Part shown: piece by piece, positions 1 through 7,962 of the stretch
Layout of the letters: the number at the start of each line of letters is the position of its first letter
Position numbering within the stretch: the stretch's first letter is position 1
DNA from: Acherontichlamydia pituitae
GTDB lineage: Bacteria > Chlamydiota > Chlamydiia > Chlamydiales > Rhabdochlamydiaceae
DNA: 64,000 nt
Direction: 5' to 3'
NCBI GenBank assembly: GCA_019634675.1
Contig: JAHCAX010000004.1
Span: 97,356 to 161,355 of the forward strand
Notes under the pieces: generated by a model
What the model saw: only the letters and a program-made list of their open reading frames with translations
Told to the model about the DNA's origin: nothing
Databases searched by the model: none
Translations under genes and position numbers: made by a program

Positions 1-264
1 AGATCTGAACCAAGCCATAAATTCTTCCCGTCCTGCCTCTGTGATCGAAAAGACCTCTTTCTTTTTCTTTCCGACATAGACAACTTTGGAAAGGACTTTT
101 CCCTCTTTTGCCAACACCTTCAACATGGGATAGATCGTCGAGTCTGACTCCCTCCAGAAATAGACGGTCGATCTGCCCATAAGGGACTTGATCTCGTAAC
201 CTGAACAGGGGCCCTCGATGAGCATCCCTAGAATCGCGTACCGTGTTTTATTGACTAATCGCAT
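1..264 (-). CDS. PadR-family transcriptional regulator (partial, C-terminus off window)
   Basis: This gene is read leftward and runs off the window edge, so only the first 88 residues are present. They form a PadR winged helix-turn-helix: RYAILGMLIEGPCSGYEIK, an arginine/tyrosine-rich recognition region, STIYPMLKVLAKEG, then a basic beta-wing (GKKKKEVFSITEAGREE). PadR proteins are usually autorepressors that respond to small molecules. The start is the ATG at 264. A dyad at 268-286 lies just upstream of it and would allow autoregulation. The effector domain cannot be seen. Confidence 0.85.
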   Translation of the reverse strand, partial: MRLVNKTRYAILGMLIEGPCSGYEIKSLMGRSTVYFWRESDSTIYPMLKVLAKEGKVLSKVVYVGKKKKEVFSITEAGREEFMAWFRS

Positions 265-267
265 AAA

Positions 268-286
268 ATACCTAGTTTCTGGGTAT
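268..286. promoter_or_regulatory. Putative PadR autoregulatory operator
   Basis: The sequence shows ATACC, a 9-base spacer, then GGTAT, a perfect five-base dyad directly upstream of the PadR-like start codon. PadR-family operators are typically short AT-rich arms separated by 8-10 bases. Assignment to this regulator is an inference from position. Confidence 0.5.
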
Positions 287-399
287 ATTGCCAGAGCTGA
301 CGATTTCCAAACAGATAAATCAATTTTTGAATGCTTAATCAAATACGAAAACTCGAGGCAATTAAATAATTATATCGCAAAAACAATAAATTGTTGATA

Positions 400-429
400 T
401 TGCATCAAGAACTATTAATGTAATATAAT
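400..429 (+). promoter_or_regulatory. Sigma70-like promoter for the Ppx/GppA-like gene
   Basis: TTGCAT at 400-405 and TATAAT at 424-429 are separated by 18 bases in an AT-rich stretch. The start codon at 455 is preceded by GGAG at 447-450. Confidence 0.45.
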
Positions 430-454
430 TCGACAAAAACAAATTTGGAGAATT

Positions 455-1507
455 ATGTCTTTTATTTTTTCTAGAAAATCAATTGTTGCCATCCTGTTTG
501 GACTGGTTGTTTGCACATGCGTTGCGTGGCACTTTAAACCAAAACCGATCACACGCGCTGCCATCGATGTCGGTTCCGGCAGCATCAAACTGACGGTTGC
601 CAAAGTCGATGCTCAAAGCGGTAAAATCCACGAAATCCTCTACTCGGAAGAACATCCCGTCCCTTTTAAACGGGATATCCAAGTCGGAGGAGGATCGATC
701 TTGAGCGATAAAATCCAAACTGTGGCGTTCGAGACGCTGAGCAATTTGCAGAAAGAACTTGCAGTCCATCGCCCAACGGAATGGAAGGGCATTGCAACAG
801 CGGCTTCCAGGCAAGCAAAAAACGCTCCCGAAATGTTCAAGAAGATCAATGAGGAACTCGGGATCGATGTCTCTATCATCTCTCAAAACGAAGAAGGGCG
901 CCTCGGATTTGCAACAGCTGCAGCAGTCAGTAAAATCCCTCATGAAAACTTGATTGCTGTTGATTCCGGTTCGGGAAGTTTTCAAATTACGACGCTTGTC
1001 GACGGCAACCTTGAAGTGATCGAAGGGCAGCTCGGCTATATCCCCAGTTTAGAAATGCTCATGGATATCCGGAAACAGAAGCTTGACCTGCAAACCCCTC
1101 CTGCAGTCGTTACCTTAAAAGAAGCGGAGCTTCTCGTCGAAAGGATGCGCGTCAAGATGCCCCATCTCCCCGATGCTTTCTTGCAAAAGAGCAAAGATCC
1201 GGCCAATACGATCGTTGGCATTGGCAATGAAAACTTTATCTTTGCCATGGGCGCAACAGGCGTTGGAAAAAAAACATTTAATAAAGAAGAATTGTGGGAA
1301 GCCATTTCCCTTCATGCTGGCAAGCCTGCGGAAGAACTTCCCCAGTTTGCAAAACCGGATACGGCTGTTTTAGGAATGGTCCTTCTTTACAGCATCATGG
1401 ACTGCATGGGGCTCGACCAAATCACTTCCCACCATGCTAACGGTAGCTGCGAGGGACTCCTGGTCGATCAAGCGTACTGGTCTTCACCTTCTGCATCGGT
1501 GAGCTAA
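455..1507 (+). CDS. Membrane-anchored Ppx/GppA-family phosphatase-like protein
   Basis: This 350-residue protein belongs to the exopolyphosphatase/guanosine-pentaphosphatase branch of the ASKHA fold. The first phosphate motif is IDVGSGSIK (37-45), the Ppx signature IISQNEEGRLG is at 141-151 and the second phosphate motif VDSGSGSFQI is at 169-178. The family removes terminal phosphate from polyphosphate or pppGpp. A hydrophobic segment (residues 10-26) precedes the domain, so this copy looks exported or inner-membrane anchored with a periplasmic domain, whereas typical members are cytosolic. The protein is about the length of GppA/Ppx cores without the C-terminal HD extension. Substrate is not decidable from sequence. 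Confidence 0.75.
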   Translation: MSFIFSRKSIVAILFGLVVCTCVAWHFKPKPITRAAIDVGSGSIKLTVAKVDAQSGKIHEILYSEEHPVPFKRDIQVGGGSILSDKIQTVAFETLSNLQKELAVHRPTEWKGIATAASRQAKNAPEMFKKINEELGIDVSIISQNEEGRLGFATAAAVSKIPHENLIAVDSGSGSFQITTLVDGNLEVIEGQLGYIPSLEMLMDIRKQKLDLQTPPAVVTLKEAELLVERMRVKMPHLPDAFLQKSKDPANTIVGIGNENFIFAMGATGVGKKTFNKEELWEAISLHAGKPAEELPQFAKPDTAVLGMVLLYSIMDCMGLDQITSHHANGSCEGLLVDQAYWSSPSASVS

Positions 1508-1538
1508 TCATTCTAGCAATTGGAGTTGGACAGTTGCC

Positions 1539-1779
1539 TATACACAGAGAGATTCAAAAATTGGAATTTGGCAAAGTCCAGTTCGCGACCAAAGTCGCTT
1601 CACCTGCTTTGCACTGCGTAGCCCCACCGGGGCTCCTCGTGTCTTCGCAGCCCTGAATTTGGGCCAGGTTTTAGCCGTTGCCGAAGCAGGCCATGTGTTT
1701 ACACATGGCCGATGGAGGCGGGTCCAAAGGTAGGGATGCCAGCACAGCCAAAACCAATTTTTGAATCACGATGTGTATA
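1539..1779. repeat. Small inverted-repeat element, copy A (MITE-like)
   Basis: The ends are inverted repeats beginning TATACACA and containing GATTCAAAAATTGG on the left and its complement on the right. Inside are the 72-nt cassette (1581-1652) and a 22-nt hairpin (1689-1710; nine-base-pair stem, TTTA loop). The same ends and hairpin recur at 63833-64000, and a collapsed inverted copy lies at 57962-58024. The TATA termini suggest TA-target, IS630-type mobilisation. The element fills most of the 346-base gap between the Ppx-like and RlmK genes; nothing else was recognised in that gap. Confidence 0.75.
1581..1652. repeat. 72-nt folded cassette, copy 1
   Basis: The segment starts GTTCG and ends TTCGCAGCC. 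Hairpin 1 is GCGAC-CAAA-GTCGC and hairpin 2 is AGCCCC-ACC-GGGGCT. An outer CTGCG/CGCAG stem encloses hairpin 2. The unpaired parts TTCACCTGCT and CTCGTGT are identical in the second copy at 7826-7897, while the stems differ by paired changes. Confidence 0.7.
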
Positions 1780-1853
1780 ACTCCAAAAAAATATGGACGT
1801 AAACCCTTTGGTCATTCCATGCTCTTTGAAAATCATTTGATTCTTGAGGTCTC

Positions 1854-2837
1854 TTGAACATACCCGACTTATTTTTGCCATTGGTTGCAGATGGCGAGGA
1901 CAAAAGTTCCATATTGAAAAACCGGATACGGAAAAACTACCGCCACATCAGAAAGTGGGCCAATCGGACGAAGACGAACTGCTTCCGGATCTACGACAAG
2001 GACATCAAGGAATATCCTCTGGCCATCGATTATTATGACGGGCGGTTCTGCGTCCATTATTTCACCAGCACCCGCGATAGCGATGAACCTCGCCAAGACC
2101 TCTATGAAGAGACAATGGACGCCCTTAGCTCGCTTTTCCATGCATCGGAAGAGTCGATATACTGGCGGACCAGGGTAAAGAGGGAAAAGACGGAACAGTA
2201 TGAAAAAGCGGGCGATAGAAGACAGTTCTTTTCCGTTTTTGAGCATGGACTGCGATTCTGGGTCAATATGACCGATTACCTCGATACAGGGCTCTTTCTG
2301 GACCATCGGGAAACGCGCCGGATCATCGCCTTGATGGCTTCCGGCAAACGGCTGCTGAACCTTTTTGCCTATACCTGTTCCTTCAGCGTCCACGCCGCTG
2401 CTGCAGGCGCTCTATCAACAAAGAGCGTGGACCTCTCGAACACCTATACCGATTGGGGCAGGGACAACTTTGAGCTGAATGCGCTGCCTTTAGGAACCAA
2501 TCAGATCGTCCGAGATGACTGCCTCCAGTTCCTTGAACAAGAGCGCGGCGTCTATGATCTGATCGTGATCGATCCTCCGACGATCTCCCGTTCCAAAAAA
2601 ATGGAACAGATGTTTGATATCCAAAGGGACTATCCTTTTTTAATTACCAAGGCGCTGTCCCTTTTATCGCCTGATGGGACGATCATTTTTAGCACGAATT
2701 CGCGCGATTTCGATTTTGACGCAAGCCTTTTTAACGGGTGCTCGATCGTGGACATCTCCAAAAAAACGATCCCCATCGACTTTCATAACCAAAAGATCCA
2801 CCGCTGCTGGAAAATCTCTTTAGTCCGCCCGTTTTAG
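1854..2837 (+). CDS. rlmK: 23S rRNA (guanine-N7)-methyltransferase, stand-alone RlmK domain
   Basis: The 327 residues match the C-terminal (RlmK) half of E. coli RlmKL, which makes m7G2069 in 23S rRNA with SAM. Key landmarks are NRIRKNYRHIRKWA near the N-terminus, FLDHRETRR (148-156), SAM motif I LLNLFAYTCSFSVHA (167-181) and the catalytic-region motif IDPPTISRSKKM (239-250). The THUMP/RlmL half is absent, so m2G2445 would not be made by this protein. A stop codon lies three codons upstream of the TTG at 1854 and no in-frame ATG occurs near the N-terminus, so TTG is the only plausible start; GAGGT lies just before it. It is a single gene after repeat element A. Confidence 0.85.
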   Translation: MNIPDLFLPLVADGEDKSSILKNRIRKNYRHIRKWANRTKTNCFRIYDKDIKEYPLAIDYYDGRFCVHYFTSTRDSDEPRQDLYEETMDALSSLFHASEESIYWRTRVKREKTEQYEKAGDRRQFFSVFEHGLRFWVNMTDYLDTGLFLDHRETRRIIALMASGKRLLNLFAYTCSFSVHAAAAGALSTKSVDLSNTYTDWGRDNFELNALPLGTNQIVRDDCLQFLEQERGVYDLIVIDPPTISRSKKMEQMFDIQRDYPFLITKALSLLSPDGTIIFSTNSRDFDFDASLFNGCSIVDISKKTIPIDFHNQKIHRCWKISLVRPF

Positions 2838-2897
2838 GGCCTGAATAACAAGCAGCTCTCAGAAAAAAGACAGGTTGATCTCCCCTACCTCATTTTG

Positions 2898-4010
2898 TAT
2901 ATAGTGGTTCCGATTCAATCGTATAGAAAAATGTTTGCTTGGTGTTAAGATATCAGTCATGAAAAAACTGACTCCGAATCAAAGAACAGATTTAGAACAC
3001 AGGTTAAAGCGTCCAAAAGACTATTCCGAACGCAATAGGATTTGCGTCATTCTGGGCTATGATGAGGGCATTTCAACCCAAGATCTTGCAAAAACACTTC
3101 GGATCAGTCTTTTTACTGTTCAGGAATACTTGAGAGAATACGACTCAGAAGATAAGACTAGAAGCAGCCCTCGAGGTGGCAGCGAATCAAAATTGTCAGA
3201 AGGGCAAACGGAAACTCTGTTAAAACATCTGTGCGAAAAAACATACCTTAAGGTCAAAGGGATCATTGCTTATGTGTATGAGCAATATGGGATAAAATAT
3301 TCCAGAAGCGGTATGACAGACTGGTTAATAGAGCATAGGTTCACGTACAAACGCCCTAAAAAAATACCTGGAAAATTGGATCCTGAAAAACAGCGAGTTT
3401 TCATAGAGCAATACGCAGCTTTAAAGGAGACTCTAAAATCCGATGAAGAGATCTATTTTATAGATGCTGTGCATCCTGAACATCAATCTCAAATCGTATG
3501 TGGGTGGATCAAAAAGGGTGTTCAAAAGACTTTGCAGACATCTGGAAAACAATTGCGACTGCATTTTGCAGGAGCTCTTTGCCTTACAGGAATGAAGATT
3601 TTTGCACAGGAATATAAGACAGTTGATGCAGATGCAATGCTTGATTTTTTTAAGAAGTTAGAAGAGCAGACAAAGGCTCGAGTTATTCATGTAATTTTGG
3701 ACAATGCTAGAGCTAACAAAAACAAGAAATTAGATGAGTTTTTGACCTCTTCTAGGGTTAAAGTGCACTATCTTCCTCCTTATTCGCCGAATTTGAATCC
3801 TATCGAACGCTTATGGAAGATCCTAAGGGAAAATACAGTTTACAATCGATATTACGAAACGTCGGTGACTTTTTTTCAAGCAATTAGGGGCTTCTTCTTA
3901 GAAGAGATACCGAAACTAACAGATGTTTTGAAATGCCGGATTAACGATAAATTTCAAGTTATTGACTTGAACCCAGTTAACCTAGCCGTTTGAATCGGCA
4001 CTACTATATA
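2898..4010 (+). mobile_element. IS630-family insertion sequence, apparently complete
   Basis: The transposase gene is bounded by imperfect inverted repeats of about 24 bases. The left end begins TATATAGTGGTTCCGATTCA and the complement of the right end begins TATATAGTAGTGCCGATTCA. TA dinucleotides occur at both tips, as expected for IS630/Tc1 elements. The right repeat starts inside the transposase stop region. Just outside the right end, 4018-4033 repeats the inner part of the left end (CGATTCAATCG), which could mark an older or nested end. Confidence 0.85.
2959..3993 (+). CDS. IS630-family DDE transposase
   Basis: The protein has 344 residues counting from the ATG at 2959; a TTG at 2935 is also in frame. 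The N-terminus carries a helix-turn-helix (ISTQDLAKTLRISLFTVQEYL, split by a short loop) for end binding. The catalytic acidic triad is intact: D169 (YFIDAVHPEH), D248 (HVILDNARANK) and E283 (YSPNLNPIERLWK), a DD34E spacing. No frameshift or internal stop is present, so the element may be active. It catalyses cut-and-paste transposition into TA targets. Confidence 0.9.
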   Translation: MKKLTPNQRTDLEHRLKRPKDYSERNRICVILGYDEGISTQDLAKTLRISLFTVQEYLREYDSEDKTRSSPRGGSESKLSEGQTETLLKHLCEKTYLKVKGIIAYVYEQYGIKYSRSGMTDWLIEHRFTYKRPKKIPGKLDPEKQRVFIEQYAALKETLKSDEEIYFIDAVHPEHQSQIVCGWIKKGVQKTLQTSGKQLRLHFAGALCLTGMKIFAQEYKTVDADAMLDFFKKLEEQTKARVIHVILDNARANKNKKLDEFLTSSRVKVHYLPPYSPNLNPIERLWKILRENTVYNRYYETSVTFFQAIRGFFLEEIPKLTDVLKCRINDKFQVIDLNPVNLAV

Positions 4011-4082
4011 CTGGTGACGATTCAATCGCATAAGCGATTTTGGCTTTTGCGCCCTAATTGTAAAGTCTCAGAAGCAGGACTT

Positions 4083-4244
4083 ATGCGCAGCTGCATACGT
4101 CCGATGCATGGGGCTTTAAAGGGGTTTGGAACAAACCCTGTCATTAGGGATGCAAAAGTCAAAAGCGTCTCTGCGATTGAAGTGGAAGCAGTATATAACA
4201 AACAAATAGACCCGAACAGCTTCATCAGAGACTTTCAAAAATAG
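4083..4244 (+). pseudogene. Short ORF beside the IS, possible gene remnant
   Basis: A 53-residue frame (starting MRSCIRPMHGALKGF) lies between the IS630 right end and the next gene. I do not recognise the family. Its composition looks protein-like and it may be the 3' part of a gene cut by the IS or by older rearrangement, since there is no ribosome site of note. The rest of 3994-4276 holds no other recognisable feature. Confidence 0.25.
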
Positions 4245-4276
4245 AAGTTTGCCAACCTCCCTGCCAAGGAGACCAG

Positions 4277-5350
4277 ATGCATTTTTTAATCTTAGCTTGT
4301 CTTACCGCTCTGTTCTTTTGCCAACCACTCTCTCAGGCGTCTATGCTCCAATCTGCAAACGAACAGGATTTTATCGTCCCGGAATATACCTTTAGCAATG
4401 GTCAAAAATTATCAAATCTTAAAATCCATTACGCCACTCTTGGAAAACCGAAAAAAAACAGCGCAGGGGTCATTACAAATGCCGTGCTCATGCTTCACTG
4501 GTCAAATGGAAGCGGCGCCGACTTACTGTCAGAATCATTCATTGCTGAACTTTATGCTCCGGGAAAACCATTGGATGCAAATCGCTATTATCTGATTTTT
4601 CCAGACAGCATCGGACATGGAATGTCGAGCAAACCAAGCGATGGGCTGCGGAGCCAATTTCCCCATTATGGCTATCATGACATGGTGAATATCCAGCATT
4701 TGCTTGTTACTCAAGAATTGAAAATCTCTCATTTAAAAATGGTCATAGGCACATCGATGGGAGGAATGCAGACGTGGCTTTGGACTGAAAAATTTCCCGA
4801 ATTTATGGATGGAGCAATGCCGATCGTGAGTTTGCCGCAGCATGTTGAAGGGAGAAATTTGATTTGGCGGCAGGCCATCGCGCAGGCAATCAAAAATGAT
4901 CCGGCTTGGGATAAAGGCAATTATAAACAGCAACCTTACAGTTTAGCGGCCACATGGCCCTTTGCAAATATGCTATTAGACGGTGTTCCCCATTTGGAAA
5001 AGACCATCCCTGATCTAGCTGCTGCTTTGAACTTTATTGACCTAGCTAAAGCAGAAGCGGGAAAAATGGATGCCAATGATCTTATCTACGTCCTTGAAGC
5101 TTCCGCAGACTACAAACCGGAAGACCGTCTTGGATCAATCCAAGCAAAAGTATACGCTTTAGACTTTTCAGATGATCAGCTAGACCCAGCTGAACTTGGT
5201 ACATTAAAAGACCTGATAAAACGTGTGAAGCATGGAAAAGCAGTCATCCAACCGGGAACGCCTGACTCGTTTGGCCATTTAACAATGGCTCATCCTGAGT
5301 TATGGGCAAACCATGTGGCTAGTTTTATCGAGTATGTCGATCAAGACTGA
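4277..5350 (+). CDS. Exported alpha/beta hydrolase, homoserine acetyltransferase (MetX)-like
   Basis: The 357-residue protein starts with a cleavable signal peptide (about residues 1-21, ending SQA). The alpha/beta hydrolase fold follows: VLMLHWSNGSG (70-80, oxyanion region), DSIGHG, and the nucleophile elbow GTSMGG with Ser160. An acid (SDDQLDP) and a histidine (SFGHLTMAHP) complete a triad near the C-terminus. The closest family is the MetX-like acyltransferase/hydrolase group; cytosolic MetX acetylates homoserine. Export argues against biosynthesis and for ester or acyl hydrolysis outside the cytoplasm. The start at 4277 is supported by AAGGAG six bases upstream. Confidence 0.7.
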   Translation: MHFLILACLTALFFCQPLSQASMLQSANEQDFIVPEYTFSNGQKLSNLKIHYATLGKPKKNSAGVITNAVLMLHWSNGSGADLLSESFIAELYAPGKPLDANRYYLIFPDSIGHGMSSKPSDGLRSQFPHYGYHDMVNIQHLLVTQELKISHLKMVIGTSMGGMQTWLWTEKFPEFMDGAMPIVSLPQHVEGRNLIWRQAIAQAIKNDPAWDKGNYKQQPYSLAATWPFANMLLDGVPHLEKTIPDLAAALNFIDLAKAEAGKMDANDLIYVLEASADYKPEDRLGSIQAKVYALDFSDDQLDPAELGTLKDLIKRVKHGKAVIQPGTPDSFGHLTMAHPELWANHVASFIEYVDQD

Positions 5351-5458
5351 CCTTTTATAGCTCAAGAAAATTGTTTTAATAACCGTCTCGTTAGGCTCAA
5401 AAGTGTTGATCTATATCATTTTCTGAATTATTTGGTGGTCATTAGCAGGGAGGCTTCC

Positions 5459-6478
5459 ATGGTAAAAATGCGCGCTGTTCAAGTTCCGGGACCTAACAAG
5501 CCCTTAGAGTTAGTCGAAAAAGAGATCCCTTCTCCCAAAAGAGGGACTGTCCGCGTTAAAGTCCAAGCTTGCGGCATTTGCCATAGCGACTCATTTACCA
5601 AAGAAGGCGCTTTTCCAGGCATTCAATACCCAAGAGTTCCGGGTCATGAGATCGCTGGAGTGATCGACGCATTAGGAGAAGAAACTGGAGATTGGAAGGT
5701 TGGTCAAAGAGTCGGCATTGGATGGAATGGAGGCACTTGCAAAACGTGCGAACCGTGCCGTCGCGGAGACTTTGCAACTTGCTTCCATATGCAAGTTCCT
5801 GGCATCAGCTATGACGGAGGATATGCAGACTATGTCATTGTGCCAATTGATGCTTTAGCAATGATCCCAGACGAGCTTTCGGCTGTGGAAGCCGCACCGT
5901 TAATGTGCGCAGGGATCACTACTTTTAACGCTCTAAGGAACAGCGGAGCTATTGCCGGCAATCTCGTTGCAATCCTAGGCATTGGGGGCTTAGGACATCT
6001 CGCCGTCCAGTATGCCGTCAAGATGGGATTTCGCACTGTTGCAGTCGCACGAGGCAAAGATAAACAGCAGTTATCCAAAAAGCTGGGCGCTCATCATTAC
6101 ATCGATAGCGAAACCCAGCAGGTAAGCGAAGAACTCATCAAATTGGGAGGAGCGAAAGTTATCCTGTCTACCGTTACAAATAGCAAAGCGATAAACGCTG
6201 CTGTCAATGGACTTTCCGTCGACGGCAAACTACTGATCGTGGGAGTCGGCGCCGATCCTGTAGAAGCATCCACTTTATTTCTGATAGCTGGAAGGCGAAG
6301 CATCGCCGGCTGGCCATGCGGCACTTCGATAGATTCTCAAGACACGATGTCCTTTAGCTCCCTTACAGGCGTGCGGTCGATGAATCACGTTTTTCCTCTT
6401 GAAAAAGCTGCAGAAGCCTATGAATTGATGATGAGCGGTAAAGCAAGGTTCCGAGTTGTTCTCGAGACCGGACTTTAA
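5459..6478 (+). CDS. Zinc-dependent alcohol dehydrogenase
   Basis: This 339-residue medium-chain dehydrogenase has the catalytic zinc site CGICHSD and GHE, the structural zinc cysteines in CKTCEPCRRGDFATC and the Rossmann motif GIGGLGHLAVQ. It would oxidise primary alcohols or reduce aldehydes with NAD(P). The ATG at 5459 follows CAGGGAGG with good spacing; a GTG at 5432 is in frame but lacks such a site. It stands alone, between an exported hydrolase and a convergent monooxygenase. Two aldehyde dehydrogenases elsewhere in the window could use its products, which is only an inference. Confidence 0.88.
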   Translation: MVKMRAVQVPGPNKPLELVEKEIPSPKRGTVRVKVQACGICHSDSFTKEGAFPGIQYPRVPGHEIAGVIDALGEETGDWKVGQRVGIGWNGGTCKTCEPCRRGDFATCFHMQVPGISYDGGYADYVIVPIDALAMIPDELSAVEAAPLMCAGITTFNALRNSGAIAGNLVAILGIGGLGHLAVQYAVKMGFRTVAVARGKDKQQLSKKLGAHHYIDSETQQVSEELIKLGGAKVILSTVTNSKAINAAVNGLSVDGKLLIVGVGADPVEASTLFLIAGRRSIAGWPCGTSIDSQDTMSFSSLTGVRSMNHVFPLEKAAEAYELMMSGKARFRVVLETGL

Positions 6479-6526
6479 ATTAAGACAACCCAAGTTTTGG
6501 ATTTCTAAGCTCAACTCCTCTTTTTG

Positions 6527-7714
6527 CTAGTAATCTTTAAGGATAAGAGCATTGGCCGCTTTTGTCGTTCGTTTGAGACCTAGCTTTTTGAAATAAAGGA
6601 TGACCTTTGCCGGCAAGAGGGATCCGATGAGGTTGATCCATTTGCTGTAAGAGGAGCTCTTCATGATCCGTGCGCTCATTTTTGCCAACGCCTGGTTTTT
6701 TTCGGCAAACGGACGTACCAATTGCTCATAACGGAAAAAAGCGCGTTTGTAATCGCCTTGGGCCTCTGCAAGTTCACCGGTAAGGACATAGGCGCCGGCG
6801 ATCGCTATACTAGTCCCTTGACCGGACATGGGTGTTGCGGAATAGGCAGCGTCTCCGACAAGCGTCACGCGCCCTTTCGACCAGGTGGGCATATGGATCT
6901 GCGCCATCGCATCGAAGTAGAAATCGGGGCTTTCCTGCATCGCTTCGAGAATGCGGGGCATCTCCCATCCGGAATCGGCAAAAACCTTTTCCATCATCCG
7001 CTTTTGTTCTTTAGGATCGCGCGAACTAAAAGGTTCCGGCAATGAAAAAGCAATGGCGGCTTTTGCGTTAGGATCGTTACGGTTCCGATACACGTTCACA
7101 TATCTTTGAGGAGAATGGTATTCGATCTCGCACGCTGTCAAATTGAGAAAGTTCGGGATGGAAAAGACAGAAACGTAGACTCCAAATTCCTTTGAAAAAT
7201 TGGACTCATCGCCAAAAATGAGCTTCCGCACAGTCGAATGCAGTCCGTCAGCTCCTATCACCAGATCGAAGGTTCGGGGGGCGCTTTTTTCAAACTCGAC
7301 ATAGACGCCGTTTAAGTTCTCAGTCAACCGCACGATCGAATCCCCATAGAGGCATTCCACATCCTCAATAGCTTGTTTCATGATCACACACAGATTACCG
7401 CGCATGATCTCAAGGTCTACTCCTTCCAACCGGGTACCGCTTAAGTCCGCGGTCATCTCTGCCACCTGATTGCCCTGCTTATCAACGCAAATCGCATGGT
7501 CGATCGCTGTTCTTTGTTCCACAATTGTTGAATAGATGCCCATCCTCTTGAGAATTTCAAGGGCGACGCCGCGAAGGTCGATCTTGTATCCCCCTGTCCG
7601 CAAAGAGGGATGTTTTTCAATCAACGTAGGGACAAATCCCTGATTTTTGAGCCAATAGGCCAGAGTAAGTCCTGCAACTCCGGCGCCGGAAATAAGAACA
7701 TGTTTATTTTTCAT
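6527..7714 (-). CDS. FAD-dependent monooxygenase (PHBH/TetX-like)
   Basis: The 395-residue protein shows the class A flavoprotein monooxygenase pattern: dinucleotide motif GAGVAGLTLAY at residues 10-20, a DG motif (VIGADGLHSTVRKL) in the middle, and the GD motif GDAAYSATPMSGQG that closes the flavin site. Such enzymes hydroxylate aromatic or polyketide substrates; TetX-type members inactivate tetracyclines. Substrate cannot be told. The start codon lies only three bases from the end of the inverted-repeat element at 7717-7954, so the leader, ribosome site and probably promoter come from or through that element. Confidence 0.8.
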   Translation of the reverse strand: MKNKHVLISGAGVAGLTLAYWLKNQGFVPTLIEKHPSLRTGGYKIDLRGVALEILKRMGIYSTIVEQRTAIDHAICVDKQGNQVAEMTADLSGTRLEGVDLEIMRGNLCVIMKQAIEDVECLYGDSIVRLTENLNGVYVEFEKSAPRTFDLVIGADGLHSTVRKLIFGDESNFSKEFGVYVSVFSIPNFLNLTACEIEYHSPQRYVNVYRNRNDPNAKAAIAFSLPEPFSSRDPKEQKRMMEKVFADSGWEMPRILEAMQESPDFYFDAMAQIHMPTWSKGRVTLVGDAAYSATPMSGQGTSIAIAGAYVLTGELAEAQGDYKRAFFRYEQLVRPFAEKNQALAKMSARIMKSSSYSKWINLIGSLLPAKVILYFKKLGLKRTTKAANALILKDY

Positions 7715-7716
7715 AT

Positions 7717-7954
7717 ATACTGCGACCGCTTAGGTTTTATGAATTTCGACTTGCTGCGACATTGTCAAATCGATCCTCATCCTCACCCTGCCCACTTGGG
7801 GCAGGGCTTCGTCTGTATCTAACCAGTTCGTGCCCAAGGGCACTTCACCTGCTCCTTACTGCGAAGGTACACCGTACCTTCTCGTGTATTCGCAGCCTCG
7901 ATTTTACTTTGTCTCGCCGAGTCGAAATTCATAAAACCTAAGCGGTCGCAGTAT
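7717..7954. repeat. Inverted-repeat element with 34-bp perfect ends
   Basis: Bases 7717-7750 and 7921-7954 are exact inverted complements (ATACTGCGACCGCTTAGG at the tip). Inside are a CCCTGCCC/GGGCAGGG hairpin, a pairing arm AAATCGA/TCGATTT, and the second copy of the 72-nt cassette. No coding frame is present. The element lies between the monooxygenase start (7714) and the outer-membrane gene stop (7963). A decayed piece of one end is at 35483-35518. Confidence 0.85.
7826..7897. repeat. 72-nt folded cassette, copy 2
   Basis: It has exactly the same length and unpaired sequence as the copy at 1581-1652. The stems are GTGCC-CAAG-GGCAC and AAGGTAC-ACC-GTACCTT, with the same outer CTGCG/CGCAG pair. 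Five stem positions differ by compensating double changes. The surrounding element has unrelated ends, so the cassette moves or recombines as a unit. Confidence 0.7.
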
Positions 7955-7962
7955 TGCCTCTT

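Noticed and set aside
1508..1853. Integron attC-like site in the folded cassette
   Set aside because: Hairpins are present but the expected R and L box core sequences (GTTRRRY and its partner) are not, and no integrase gene is in view.
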